Source: Pseudacidovorax sp.
Lineage (GTDB): Bacteria; Pseudomonadota; Gammaproteobacteria; Burkholderiales; Burkholderiaceae_C
Reading direction: 5' to 3'
Length of the DNA stretch: 64,000 nt
Assembly (NCBI RefSeq): GCF_017991995.1
Contig: NZ_JAGOPN010000003.1
Coordinates: 124,001-188,000 of the forward strand
Shown here: positions 9,089 through 17,709 of the stretch, one piece after another
Layout: every line of letters starts with the position of its first letter
Position numbering within the stretch: the stretch's first letter is position 1
Made by a program: the position numbers and the translations under genes
Notes under the pieces: model-generated
Seen by the model: the letters and a program-made list of their open reading frames with translations, nothing else
Told to the model about the DNA's origin: nothing
Databases searched by the model: none

Positions 9089-9214
9089 CGCGGGCTTTTC
9101 AGCGTGTCGCTGGCCGGGTGGCCATGTCGCGTGTCTCAACGCTGGAGAAGAATTCACCGGCCGATCCCAGGCATTCCCAGAAACCTGCGGCTGGCTCCAC
9201 CCCAAGGATAAATC

Positions 9215-9490
9215 ATGGTCGTCATTCGACTCTCCCGCGGCGGCTCCAAGGGCCGTCCGTTCTTCAACATCGTCGTTGCCGACAAGCGCACCCGTCGCGA
9301 CGGCCGCTTCATCGAGCGTCTGGGCTTCTACAACCCCACCGCCCGCGGCGGCGAGGAAAGCATCCGTATCGCCCAGGACCGCCTGGCCTACTGGAAGAGC
9401 GTTGGCGCCCAGGCTTCGCCCACCGTCGTGCGCCTGATCAAGCAGACCGGCGCCGCCGCCCCTGCCGCCACCGAGCAAGCCGCCGCCTGA
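9215..9490 (+). CDS. rpsP: 30S ribosomal protein S16
   Basis: 91 residues beginning [20 protein letters not shown], the conserved S16 start, with [14 protein letters not shown] in the middle and an alanine-rich tail. S16 binds 16S rRNA early in 30S assembly. AAGGA lies 6 nt before the ATG. It is the first gene of the classic rpsP-rimM-trmD-rplS operon. Confidence 0.98.
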   Translation: MVVIRLSRGGSKGRPFFNIVVADKRTRRDGRFIERLGFYNPTARGGEESIRIAQDRLAYWKSVGAQASPTVVRLIKQTGAAAPAATEQAAA

Positions 9491-9507
9491 TCGGCGCGCC
9501 GTCGCCG

Positions 9508-10068
9508 ATGCTGCCCACGCTCGACGCTGCCGAACTGCCGGCGGACGCCATCGAAGTCGGGCGCATCGTCGATGCCTGGGGCATCAAGGGCTGGTTCAAG
9601 GTCCTGCCCCACAGCGCCGAGCCCGAGGCGCTGTTCACTTCCAAGCGCTGGTTCCTCCAGCCGCCTGGCAACGGTCGCCAGGTCTTTCGACTTCCCATCC
9701 GAGAAGCCCGCGAGCACACCGACTGCATCGTGGCGCATTCCGATGAGGTGCCCGACCGCAATGCGGCCGAGGCCCTGCGCGGTGCCCGCATCTTCGTGCC
9801 GCGCTCCCTGTTCCCGACGCCGGGAGACGACGAGTACTACTGGGTCGACCTTGTCGGCCTGTCGGTCGTCAACCGCGAAGGCGTGGCCTTGGGCACGGTG
9901 CGTGAACTGCTGGCGACCGGCCCGCAGACCACCCTGGTCCTCGAGGTGCCGCCGACTGCTGAAGGCGACAAGCCTGGCGAGCGGTTGATTCCCTTCGTCT
10001 CCGCCATCGTCGACAAGGTCGATCTGGCCGGCCGCCTCATCGTGGCCGACTGGCAGCCCGACTACTGA
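9508..10068 (+). CDS. rimM: Ribosome maturation factor RimM
   Basis: A 186-residue 16S rRNA processing factor that binds S19 and helps mature the 30S head. The N-terminal domain has [19 protein letters not shown] and the C-terminal PRC-barrel domain has [13 protein letters not shown] and [13 protein letters not shown]. The ATG at 9508 lies 17 bp after rpsP. The order is the standard one. Confidence 0.95.
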   Translation: MLPTLDAAELPADAIEVGRIVDAWGIKGWFKVLPHSAEPEALFTSKRWFLQPPGNGRQVFRLPIREAREHTDCIVAHSDEVPDRNAAEALRGARIFVPRSLFPTPGDDEYYWVDLVGLSVVNREGVALGTVRELLATGPQTTLVLEVPPTAEGDKPGERLIPFVSAIVDKVDLAGRLIVADWQPDY

Positions 10069-10103
10069 GCGGCTGGCCCACTGCCGCCTGCACGCGGACG
10101 CGC

Positions 10104-10862
10104 ATGCGCTTCGACGTCCTGACCCTTTTCCCGGAACTGTTCGCGCCCTTCCTCGCCAACGGCATCAACCGGCGCGCCTTTGCGTCCGGACAGGTGGACG
10201 TGCGCTTCTGGAATCCGCGCGACTTTGCCGAAGGCAATTACCGGCGCGTCGACGACCGGCCTTTCGGCGGCGGGCCCGGCATGGTCATGATGGCCGAGCC
10301 CCTGGCCCGTTGCGTGGAGGCTGCCGTTGCCGACCGGGGTGAGGCCTCGTCCGTGGTCCTTTTCTCACCCGTGGGCCAGCCACTGGGCCACGCAGTGGTG
10401 ACCGAATGGGCGGCGAGTGCCGGGGCGGTGCTGATCTGCGGCCGCTACGAGGGACTGGATCAGCGCTTCATCGATCGCTACGTGACCCATCAGATCAGCC
10501 TGGGCGATTTCGTGCTGTCCGGCGGCGAACTGGCGGCGCTGGCGCTGCTCGATGCCGTGGCACGGCTACAGCCCGGCGTGCTCGGCGACGCCGACAGCCA
10601 TGCGCAGGACAGTTTCAATCCCGAACTGGATGGCCTGCTCGACTGCCCGCACTACACGCGACCCGAGGTCTGGCGCGATATGCCCGTGCCGGCGCCCCTG
10701 ATGTCCGGTCACCATGCCCAGATCGAGCGCTGGCGGCGGGAGCAGCGGCTGGCGCTGACGGCCGAGCGCCGGCCCGACCTGATCGAGGTGGCACGTGCCG
10801 AAGGCCGTCTCCAGCCGCGGGACGAGCAGTACTTGCAGCAACTGCCGCAGCCCACGCTATAA
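10104..10862 (+). CDS. trmD: tRNA (guanine-37-N1)-methyltransferase
   Basis: TrmD methylates G37 of tRNAs read as CNN codons, using SAM bound in a deep trefoil knot. The 252-residue product starts [13 protein letters not shown] and contains [17 protein letters not shown], the knot elements [17 protein letters not shown] and [15 protein letters not shown], and the C-terminal HYTRPEVW region. The end of the gene contains the likely rplS promoter. Confidence 0.97.
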   Translation: MRFDVLTLFPELFAPFLANGINRRAFASGQVDVRFWNPRDFAEGNYRRVDDRPFGGGPGMVMMAEPLARCVEAAVADRGEASSVVLFSPVGQPLGHAVVTEWAASAGAVLICGRYEGLDQRFIDRYVTHQISLGDFVLSGGELAALALLDAVARLQPGVLGDADSHAQDSFNPELDGLLDCPHYTRPEVWRDMPVPAPLMSGHHAQIERWRREQRLALTAERRPDLIEVARAEGRLQPRDEQYLQQLPQPTL

Positions 10863-10863
10863 T
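10833..10863 (+). promoter_or_regulatory. Internal promoter for rplS overlapping the end of trmD
   Basis: TTGCAG (10833-10838) and a perfect TATAAT (10858-10863) are separated by 19 bp, followed by CGAGGGCTTTT. The -10 overlaps the trmD stop codon. The resulting leader before rplS would be about 140 nt, long enough for L19 autoregulation, though I cannot identify a specific structure. Confidence 0.55.
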
Positions 10864-11010
10864 CGAGGGCTTTTCGATCCTCTGTCCGGCCGCGGCCCTC
10901 GTCCCGAGGCTCGCCCTTGTGGATCCGGCGCCTTCTTCGCAACTCGCGATAGTGCAGGCACCGGCAGCCGCCTTCAGTGCAGCGCGGACACGATCCTTTC
11001 GCAGGAAACC

Positions 11011-11394
11011 ATGAACCTCATCCAGACCCTCGAGCAAGAGGAAATCGCCCGCCTGGGCAAGAAGATCCCCGCGTTCGCTCCTGGCGACACCGTGATCGTC
11101 AGCGTCAACGTGGTCGAAGGCACCCGCAAGCGCGTGCAGGCTTATGAAGGCGTCGTCATCGCCAAGCGCAACCGCGGCCTGAACAGCGCCTTCACCGTGC
11201 GCAAGATCTCCAGCGGCGAAGGCGTCGAGCGTACCTTCCAGACCTACAGCCCGCTGATCGCCGGCATCGAAGTCAAGCGCCGCGGCGACGTGCGCCGCGC
11301 CAAGCTGTACTACCTGCGCGAGCGCAGTGGCCGTTCTGCCCGCATCAAGGAAAAGCTGCCGGGCAAGGCCTCCAACGCGGCCGCTGCGAACTGA
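11011..11394 (+). CDS. rplS: 50S ribosomal protein L19
   Basis: 127 residues starting [20 protein letters not shown], with [27 protein letters not shown] core and [22 protein letters not shown], all diagnostic of L19, which sits at the 30S-50S interface. AGGAAA precedes the ATG. A rho-independent terminator follows 49 bp after the stop. Confidence 0.98.
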   Translation: MNLIQTLEQEEIARLGKKIPAFAPGDTVIVSVNVVEGTRKRVQAYEGVVIAKRNRGLNSAFTVRKISSGEGVERTFQTYSPLIAGIEVKRRGDVRRAKLYYLRERSGRSARIKEKLPGKASNAAAAN

Positions 11395-11442
11395 TTCGCG
11401 ACGTGCAGGCAGGACCGGTCACCGCTCCTGCCGTCCTCACAG

Positions 11443-11465
11443 GGCCGCCTTCGGGCGGCCTTTTT
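11443..11465 (+). terminator. Rho-independent terminator of the rpsP-rplS operon
   Basis: GGCCGCC, TTCG loop, GGCGGCC, then TTTTT: a 7-bp GC stem with a stable tetraloop and a T-tract directly after it. Confidence 0.88.
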
Positions 11466-11482
11466 CATTGCAGTGCACCGCC

Positions 11483-12241
11483 ATGTCCCTGAGTCCTGAA
11501 CCTCCTTCTTCCGGTAGCCCGGGCCATGCACCGCCCGAGGTGGTCAACGCGGTCGGCACGCCGGCTGGGGCGGTGACGGATCCGCGCGCCGTGCCGGTGA
11601 CCCGCATCGACCGCGACCTGCCCGCGGTGCCTGCCGCCCGTCTGACGGCTGCGGCCCTGCGCGAGCGCTTTTCCACGCCCCACAGCGTGACGTGGACCCC
11701 CGAAGTCCGCAGGGAGCCGAGCCTCACGCGCCGCAACCCCGCCCCTGCTGCCGTCCTCGTGCCGATCGTGCAGCGGGATGAGCCCACGGTACTGCTGACC
11801 GAACGCGCCACCCGCATGTCCACGCACTCGGGCCAGATCGCCTTTCCGGGCGGGCGGGTGGATCCCGGCGATTCCAGCATCGCTGCCGCGGCCTTGCGCG
11901 AGGCGTGGGAGGAGGTGGGACTGGAGGCGGGCTTCGTCGAGGTGCTGGGTGAACTGCCCACCTACACCACCATCACCGCCTTTGTCGTGACGCCGGTCGT
12001 CGCGCTGGTGCAGCCCGGCTTTGTGCTGCGACCCAATCCCGCCGAGGTGGCGGATGTGTTCGAAGTGCCGCTGGCCTTCCTGATGAACCCTGCCCACCAT
12101 CGTCGCCATCAGGTGGAAGGCGAGGGCCCCGCGGCGCGGCACTTCTTCTCGATGCCGTACCAGGACGGCAGTCGCGAGCGCTTCGTCTGGGGCGCCACAG
12201 CGGGCATGCTGCGCAATCTCTACCGTTTCCTGGTCGCATGA
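11483..12241 (+). CDS. NUDIX hydrolase, CoA pyrophosphatase (NudL-like)
   Basis: A 252-residue NUDIX protein. LLTERATRMSTHSGQIAFPGG followed by the NUDIX box GRVDPGD...LREAWEEVGL, with one extra residue before REA, is the form seen in the CoA pyrophosphatase (UPF0035/NudL) group. That group hydrolyses CoA to phosphopantetheine and adenosine 3',5'-bisphosphate. The N-terminal 75 residues are a Pro/Ala-rich extension with low complexity. The start at 11483 lies 18 bp after the rplS terminator, so it has its own or read-through transcription. Confidence 0.82.
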   Translation: MSLSPEPPSSGSPGHAPPEVVNAVGTPAGAVTDPRAVPVTRIDRDLPAVPAARLTAAALRERFSTPHSVTWTPEVRREPSLTRRNPAPAAVLVPIVQRDEPTVLLTERATRMSTHSGQIAFPGGRVDPGDSSIAAAALREAWEEVGLEAGFVEVLGELPTYTTITAFVVTPVVALVQPGFVLRPNPAEVADVFEVPLAFLMNPAHHRRHQVEGEGPAARHFFSMPYQDGSRERFVWGATAGMLRNLYRFLVA

Positions 12242-12316
12242 CGGCACTGTGCGTGCCAGCGATGGCTGCGCCGCCGGAGTCCGTGGCGGGCTTCAGGGCC
12301 GTCTTATGATTCCTCG

Positions 12317-13312
12317 ATGAGCTTCTTTGCCATCCTGTGCGCGCTGCTGATCGAGCAGGTCCGGCCGCTGGCATCCGACAACCCGGCAGCTCGCGCGGCG
12401 CTGGCCTGGACACGCTGGACGAGCCGCAACTTCGATGCCGGCAAGCCGCACCACGGATGGGTCGCATGGTCGCTGGCCGTGGGGGTGCCCAGCCTGCTGG
12501 CACTGGGGCTGCACTGGCTGCTGATGCTCACGCTGGGCGCGCCCTTTGCGCTGGTCTGGGGCGTGGGCGTGCTCTACGTCACGCTGGGCTTCCGACAGTT
12601 CAGCCATCACTTCACGGAGATTCGCGACGCGCTGGATGTGGGCGACGAGGCGCTCGCGCGCAGCCTGCTCGCACGCTGGCAGCGGGTCGACGCGGCCGAG
12701 TTGCCGCGCAGCGAGATCGTGCGACACGTGATCGAGTACTCGGTCATTGCGGCGCACCGCCATGTGCTGGGCGTGCTTGCCTGGTTCTCGCTGGGTGCGC
12801 TGCTGGGCCTGGGGCCGGCCGGGGCGGTGTTCTATCGCATGAGCGAGTTCGTCGGCCGCTATTGGGCCTACAAGCACAACGCCATGAGTCAGCCGGCAAG
12901 CGTCTGGGTGCAGCAGGCCGCGGACCGCGCATGGACGGTGATCGACTGGCTCCCCGCCCGCATCACGGCCCTGGGCTTCGCGGTGGTCGGTAGCTTCGAG
13001 GAAGCCATCGACTGCTGGCGCAACGACGCGCGTCATTTCGCGGGAGTGAACGATGGCGTGATCCTGGCTGCCACCTCGGGGGCGCTGAATGTGCGCCTGG
13101 GTGGCGAGCAGTTGCGGCCCAGCCGGCCGCTGGCCGACGCGCTGGTGGATGCTGCCGACCAGCCCGGTCCTGCCATGTCGGCCGGTGGCGGCACGGCGGG
13201 GCGAGAGCCCGAGCCGGCCCATCTGCGCAGCGTCGTGGGCCTGGTGTGGCGCTCGGTGGTGCTGTGGATGCTGCTGCTGGCGCTCTTGACGCTGGCGCGC
13301 CTGCTGGGCTGA
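12317..13312 (+). CDS. CobD/CbiB-related membrane protein
   Basis: 331 residues with about five hydrophobic segments. Stretches such as MSFFAILCALLIEQVRP and FYRMSEFVGRYWAYKHNAM match the CobD/CbiB family, whose founding members attach aminopropanol in cobalamin synthesis. This subgroup is found in Burkholderiales away from any cobalamin genes and its role is not established. No other corrin gene lies in the window, so I would not assign the cobalamin reaction. Confidence 0.7.
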   Translation: MSFFAILCALLIEQVRPLASDNPAARAALAWTRWTSRNFDAGKPHHGWVAWSLAVGVPSLLALGLHWLLMLTLGAPFALVWGVGVLYVTLGFRQFSHHFTEIRDALDVGDEALARSLLARWQRVDAAELPRSEIVRHVIEYSVIAAHRHVLGVLAWFSLGALLGLGPAGAVFYRMSEFVGRYWAYKHNAMSQPASVWVQQAADRAWTVIDWLPARITALGFAVVGSFEEAIDCWRNDARHFAGVNDGVILAATSGALNVRLGGEQLRPSRPLADALVDAADQPGPAMSAGGGTAGREPEPAHLRSVVGLVWRSVVLWMLLLALLTLARLLG

Positions 13313-13374
13313 AGGCCCGCGTCGTCTTCTCTCTTTCATCTTCCTCAGCGGTCTTGTACCGCATGGTGAGCGAC

Positions 13375-14460
13375 ATGTCCCCTCCCTATCCTGTCTTCTG
13401 GAGCCCGCGTGTCGTGGGGCTCGAGCCCTATGTGCCCGGCGAGCAGCCGCGCATCGCCAACCTGGTCAAGCTCAACACCAACGAGCATCCGAGTCCGCCG
13501 TCGCCGCGGGTGATTGCCGCCATCGCCGAGGCCGCGCGTGAAGGGCTGCAGCGTTATCCCGATCCTGAGTCCACGTCGCTGCGCGAGGCCATCGCCCGCC
13601 GTCATGGCTTGCAGCCCGCGCAGGTGTTCGTCGGCAACGGCTCCGACGAGGTGCTGAGCCACGCCTTCCTGGCTTTCTTCCAGCGCGGCGAGCCCCTGCT
13701 CTTTCCCGATGTCACCTACAGCTTCTACCGGGTCTGGACCCAGCTGCACGGCATCGAGGCGGAGGCGGTGCCGGTGGACGAGGCCTTGCGCATCGACATC
13801 GACGCCCTGGCCCGGCGGGCGGAGCAGGGCTGCGCGGGCGTGGTGATCGCCAATCCGAATGCGCCGACGGGGCAGGGGCTGCCCCTGGACGCCATCGAAC
13901 AGTTGCTGCGCGCCTGCCCCATGCGGGTGGTGTTGGTCGACGAGGCTTATGTGGACTTTGGCGCCAGCAGCGCCGCGGCACTGGTCGAGGCGCACCCTAA
14001 CCTGTTGGTGGTGCAGACCCTCTCCAAGTCGCGCGCGCTGGCCGGCCTGCGCGTGGGCTTTGCGCTGGGGCAGGCGCCGCTCATCGAAGCCCTGGCCCGC
14101 ATCAAGAACAGCTTCAACTCCTACCCGCTCGACCGGCTGGCCCAGGCCGGCGCACAGGCGGCCATCGAGGACGACGAGTGGTTCAGCGCGCAATGCCGCG
14201 CGGTGATCGACACGCGCGAAGGGCTGACGCTGCAGCTGGAGGACCTCGGCTTCGAAGTGTTGCCTTCGCAGGCCAATTTCGTGTTCGCGCGCCATCCGCA
14301 GCGCGACGCGGCCACCCTGGCGGCAGCGCTGCGCGAGCGGGCCGTGCTGGTGCGGCATTTCCGGCAGCCGCGCATCGACCAGTGGCTGCGCATCAGCATC
14401 GGCACGCGGGCGCAGTGCGGGGTGTTGGTGGAGGCGCTGCAGGCGATCCTGGAGGGCTGA
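13375..14460 (+). CDS. hisC: Histidinol-phosphate aminotransferase
   Basis: A PLP-dependent fold-type I aminotransferase of 361 residues. It converts imidazole-acetol phosphate to histidinol phosphate. SPRVVGLEPYVPGEQP and LVKLNTNEHPSPPSP form the N-terminal signature, FVGNGSDEVL and NPNAPTGQ are cofactor-proximal, and the PLP lysine lies in QTLSKSRALAGLRVGFALG. In-frame ATGs at 13363 and 13375 are both possible. I prefer 13375 because GGTGAG precedes it and homologues start there. Burkholderiales often carry a second hisC copy in the his operon, so this may be the paralogue with broader aromatic specificity. Confidence 0.88.
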   Translation: MSPPYPVFWSPRVVGLEPYVPGEQPRIANLVKLNTNEHPSPPSPRVIAAIAEAAREGLQRYPDPESTSLREAIARRHGLQPAQVFVGNGSDEVLSHAFLAFFQRGEPLLFPDVTYSFYRVWTQLHGIEAEAVPVDEALRIDIDALARRAEQGCAGVVIANPNAPTGQGLPLDAIEQLLRACPMRVVLVDEAYVDFGASSAAALVEAHPNLLVVQTLSKSRALAGLRVGFALGQAPLIEALARIKNSFNSYPLDRLAQAGAQAAIEDDEWFSAQCRAVIDTREGLTLQLEDLGFEVLPSQANFVFARHPQRDAATLAAALRERAVLVRHFRQPRIDQWLRISIGTRAQCGVLVEALQAILEG

Positions 14461-14478
14461 GGCTGAGGTTCGGCGCGG

Positions 14479-14509
14479 CAGTCGCGCCGGCATGCCCGGC
14501 TTGCGACTG
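14479..14509. other. Compound hairpin between convergent hisC and rsgA
   Basis: CAGTCGC-GCCGG-CATGC-CCGGC-TT-GCGACTG folds into a 12-bp stem with a small bulge. It lies in the tail-to-tail gap, so a role in 3'-end formation for both genes is plausible, but neither side has a T-tract. Confidence 0.45.
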
Positions 14510-14535
14510 GGAGGCGGGGCGCAGCCCGTGGCCCT

Positions 14536-15504
14536 TCAGTACGCCGGCCGGCTCAGCTCGTCGAAGAGTTCGTTGTAGATGCGGTAGCGCATCGCGCTGA
14601 TGTCCGCGTCGCTGTTGCCGTTGCGCTCGTCACCTTCCACATGGGCGATCACGCCGCACCCAGGCTCGTGCCGGTGCGTGCAGTTGTAGAAGCGGCATTC
14701 GCCCGTGTGGGCCGCGATGTCGGGCATCAGCGCCGGCAATTGCGTGGGCTCGATGTGGTGAAGGCCGAATTCCTGGAATCCGGGCGAGTCGATCAAGGCC
14801 GTCCCGGCTGGCTTGTCCATCCAGTACCAAGTGGTCGTCGTGGTGGTGTGGCGGCCCGAATTGAGTGCCTGCGAGATCTCGCCCGTCTGCGCCAGCGCCG
14901 AAGGCACCAGCCGGTTGACCAGCGTGCTCTTGCCCACACCCGAGGGGCCGAGGATGAGCGTGGTGCGGCCTGCCAGTTCGGCCTGCACCTCGGCCAGGCC
15001 CGAGGCGCCGGTGTCCTTCAACGAAAGGGGCAGCACCCCGTAGCCCATGCGGCGGTAGGGCGCGAGCCGCTCCCAGGCCGGCGAGAAGAGACCGGGCAGG
15101 TCGCTCTTGTTGAGCACGATCAGCGCGCGGATGTGCTCCGCCTCGGCGGCGATCAGCGCCCGCGCCAGCTGATGCTCCGAAAAGTCGGGTTCCGCCGCGA
15201 CCAGCATCAGGATCTGGTCCAGGTTCGCCGCGAAGGACTTGGTGCGGATCTCGTCCTGGCGGTAGAACAGATTGCGGCGCGTGTCCACCCGTTCGATGGT
15301 GCCCTCGTCGGTGCTTGGCAGCCATTGCACCCGGTCGCCCACCACGGCCTGGCTCTTCTTGCCGCGCGGGTGGCAGATGCGGCGCTCGCCGTCGGGCGAC
15401 TCCACCAGGCAGTGGCGGCCATGGCTGCCGACCACCAGCCCCGCCTGCATCGTTGCCGTGGCGGGTGCGGTGCCGGCGGGCGTACTGTGCTTGCTGCGGC
15501 CCAC
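14536..15504 (-). CDS. rsgA: Small ribosomal subunit biogenesis GTPase RsgA
   Basis: A circularly permuted GTPase that checks late 30S assembly. Motifs occur in permuted order: [11 protein letters not shown] (G4), then [14 protein letters not shown] (G1), then [13 protein letters not shown] (G3). These follow an N-terminal OB fold and precede a C-terminal zinc segment [16 protein letters not shown] favour a GTG start at 15504 because GAGG sits 5 nt upstream, right at the stop of the M48 gene, giving 322 residues. The ATG at 15450 is an alternative that removes 18 residues. Confidence 0.93.
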   Translation of the reverse strand: MGRSKHSTPAGTAPATATMQAGLVVGSHGRHCLVESPDGERRICHPRGKKSQAVVGDRVQWLPSTDEGTIERVDTRRNLFYRQDEIRTKSFAANLDQILMLVAAEPDFSEHQLARALIAAEAEHIRALIVLNKSDLPGLFSPAWERLAPYRRMGYGVLPLSLKDTGASGLAEVQAELAGRTTLILGPSGVGKSTLVNRLVPSALAQTGEISQALNSGRHTTTTTTWYWMDKPAGTALIDSPGFQEFGLHHIEPTQLPALMPDIAAHTGECRFYNCTHRHEPGCGVIAHVEGDERNGNSDADISAMRYRIYNELFDELSRPAY

Positions 15505-15511
15505 GGCTGCC

Positions 15512-16780
15512 TCAGGCCACCGCGGCCGGCTGCAGCCGCGCCAGGCGCTGCGCCGCCGGCGGGTGCGAGTAATAGAAGCCGACATAGACCGGATCCGGCG
15601 TCAACGTGGACGCGTTGTCCTGGTGCAGTTTGAGCAGGGCGCGGGACAGGTCGGCACCGTCGGCATGCGTGGCCGCGAAGGCATCAGCTTCGAATTCGTC
15701 CCGACGCGACATGCGCGCCATGACCGGCGAGACGAAGAAGCTGAACACCGGCACCACCAGCATGAACAGCAGCAGCGCCAGCGCGTCGTTGGGCGCCGCC
15801 ATGTGCGGCTGCACGCCCAGCCCGGTGTAGAACCAGGCCTGGGCCGACAGCCAGCCCAGAAGTGCGAAGGCCGCCAGGCTCAGCACCAGCATCAGGCCCA
15901 TGCGGCGAGTGATGTGGCGGTGCTTGAAGTGGCCCAGCTCGTGGGCGAGCACGGCCTCCACCTCGCCCGGTGTGAGCTGCCGCAGCAGCGTGTCGAAGAA
16001 CACCACGCGCTTGGACCGGCCGAAGCCAGTGAAGTAGGCATTGGCGTGGGCGCTGCGGCGGCTGCCGTCCATCACGAACAGGCCCTTCGCCGCGAAACCG
16101 CAGCGGGTCATCAGCGTCTGCACGCGCTGCTTGAGCGATTCGTCCTCCAGCGGCGAGAACTTGTTGAACAGCGGGGCGATCCAGGTCGGGACGATGAACT
16201 GCAGCAGCAGCGTCCAGCCCGCGAGTGCCACCCAGGCCCACAGCCACCAGAGCGGCCCGGCCGCACCCATCAACCAGAGCACCAGCGCGGCCAGCGGCAG
16301 GCCCAGCGCCACGCCCAGTGCCGTTCCCTTGAGCAGGTCGGCCAGCCAGAGCCTGGGCGTCATCTTGTTGAAGCCGAAGCGCTCTTCGAGCCGGAAGGTC
16401 TGCCACCACGTGAAGGGCAGGTCGATCAGCCCGCCGATCAGGCTGAAGGCGCCAAGCAGCGCGAGCTGTTGCCACATGCCGGCGCCGAGCCAGGTGGCCA
16501 GCGTCTTGTCCAGCAGGTCCAGGCCGCCCAGCAAGGTCCAGGCGATCAGGGTGGCCGCGCCCCAGGCGGCTTCGATCAGGCCGAAGCGCATGCGCGCGAC
16601 CGTGTAGTCGGCGGCCTTGCGGTGTGCTGCCAGATCGACGGCGCCGGCAAAAGGCGCGGGCACGGCATCGCGGTGCCGGGCCACATGGCGGATCTGACGT
16701 GCCGCCAGCCAGAAGCGCAGCAGCAATCCGGCACTCAGCGCGACGGCGAAAAGAAGGGTGAAGGCAAGGGAGGCGGACAT
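15512..16780 (-). CDS. M48 family zinc metallopeptidase (Ste24/HtpX-like)
   Basis: A 422-residue inner-membrane protease. The zinc site is [13 protein letters not shown] around residue 290, with the third ligand likely in [11 protein letters not shown]. There are multiple hydrophobic helices on both sides. Length and the N-terminal layout match the CAAX-protease-like M48 group (Ste24 type), which in bacteria is inferred to act in membrane-protein quality control. It is probably co-transcribed with rsgA, whose start overlaps its end region. It is divergent from orn with 69 bp between the starts. Confidence 0.9.
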   Translation of the reverse strand: MSASLAFTLLFAVALSAGLLLRFWLAARQIRHVARHRDAVPAPFAGAVDLAAHRKAADYTVARMRFGLIEAAWGAATLIAWTLLGGLDLLDKTLATWLGAGMWQQLALLGAFSLIGGLIDLPFTWWQTFRLEERFGFNKMTPRLWLADLLKGTALGVALGLPLAALVLWLMGAAGPLWWLWAWVALAGWTLLLQFIVPTWIAPLFNKFSPLEDESLKQRVQTLMTRCGFAAKGLFVMDGSRRSAHANAYFTGFGRSKRVVFFDTLLRQLTPGEVEAVLAHELGHFKHRHITRRMGLMLVLSLAAFALLGWLSAQAWFYTGLGVQPHMAAPNDALALLLFMLVVPVFSFFVSPVMARMSRRDEFEADAFAATHADGADLSRALLKLHQDNASTLTPDPVYVGFYYSHPPAAQRLARLQPAAVA

Positions 16781-16849
16781 GCGTGGCGCAGTGTAGTGGC
16801 GCCCCACCGGCCACACGGGGCGCGGGTGACTGTGGGCGAGAATGCCCCG

Positions 16850-17434
16850 ATGTCCGCATCCCAAGCCTCTTCTGCCCCGGCCCTCCCCAAGAGCGATCAG
16901 AACCTCGTCTGGCTCGACTGCGAGATGAGCGGCCTCGATCCCGAGAAGGAGCGCCTGCTCGAGATCGCCGTCGTCGTCACCAGCCCCGACCTGTCGGTGC
17001 GTATCGACGGCCCCGTGCTCGTCGTCCACCAGAGCGACGCCGTGCTCGACGCCATGGACGCGTGGAACAAGGGCACGCATGGCCGCAGCGGCCTGATCGA
17101 CAAGGTGCGCACCTCCACCCTCGACGAAGCCGCTGCCGAGCAGCAGCTCATCGACTTCCTCATGCGCTACGTGCCGCGCAGCGGCTCGCCGATGTGCGGC
17201 AACACCATCGGGCAGGACCGGCGCTTCCTGGTCAAGTACATGCCGCGGCTGGAGGCTTACTTCCATTACCGCAACCTCGACGTCAGCACGCTCAAGGAAT
17301 TGGCCAAGCGCTGGAAGCCCGCCGCCTATGCCGCCTTCAAGAAGCAACAGGCCCACACGGCGCTGGCCGACGTGCACGAGTCCATCGACGAGTTGCTGCA
17401 CTACCGCGACACCTTCCTGCGCCTGCACGATTGA
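16850..17434 (+). CDS. orn: Oligoribonuclease
   Basis: A 194-residue DEDDh 3'-5' exonuclease that degrades 2-5-nt RNAs, including pGpG from c-di-GMP breakdown. That role links it to the c-di-GMP-type glycosyltransferase later in the window. Exo motifs are [34 protein letters not shown] and [14 protein letters not shown]. The ATG at 16850 gives a short N-terminal tail before the fold. Confidence 0.96.
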   Translation: MSASQASSAPALPKSDQNLVWLDCEMSGLDPEKERLLEIAVVVTSPDLSVRIDGPVLVVHQSDAVLDAMDAWNKGTHGRSGLIDKVRTSTLDEAAAEQQLIDFLMRYVPRSGSPMCGNTIGQDRRFLVKYMPRLEAYFHYRNLDVSTLKELAKRWKPAAYAAFKKQQAHTALADVHESIDELLHYRDTFLRLHD

Positions 17435-17453
17435 ACATTTGCTCAAAGCGGGA

Positions 17454-17483
17454 TTAGGCAAAACCCTGAACTCCTGCCATAAT
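17454..17483 (+). promoter_or_regulatory. Possible promoter for the DEAD-box helicase, with long leader
   Basis: CATAAT (17478-17483) followed by CGTGGGCTCG resembles the -10 arrangement seen at rpsP and rplS, and a weak TTAGGC lies 18 bp upstream. The transcript would have a leader of about 220 nt before the ATG at 17710, which is common for cold-regulated RNA helicase genes. Confidence 0.4.
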
Positions 17484-17709
17484 CGTGGGCTCGCTGCAAA
17501 ACCATGACCGCAGCGAGTTTGCGCATCTCCCTTCTTGCACATTGGTCGGCGGCTCCCGCACACAGCGGAACAGCTCGATGAACCCGACCACGGCGCCTGA
17601 TCCTCTTACACGGATCGCCTGCGCGCCGATCGTCGTTGGATGGTTGATGTTTTTCTGAACCTCCAACGTGCCTGCCCCTGCGGGGCGGCGTGCGTTCACG
17701 ATCAGTTTT

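Noticed and set aside
12317-13312. Cobalamin synthesis enzyme CobD
   Set aside because: No other cobalamin genes are near, and this subgroup is known from genomes without the pathway. I keep only the family name.
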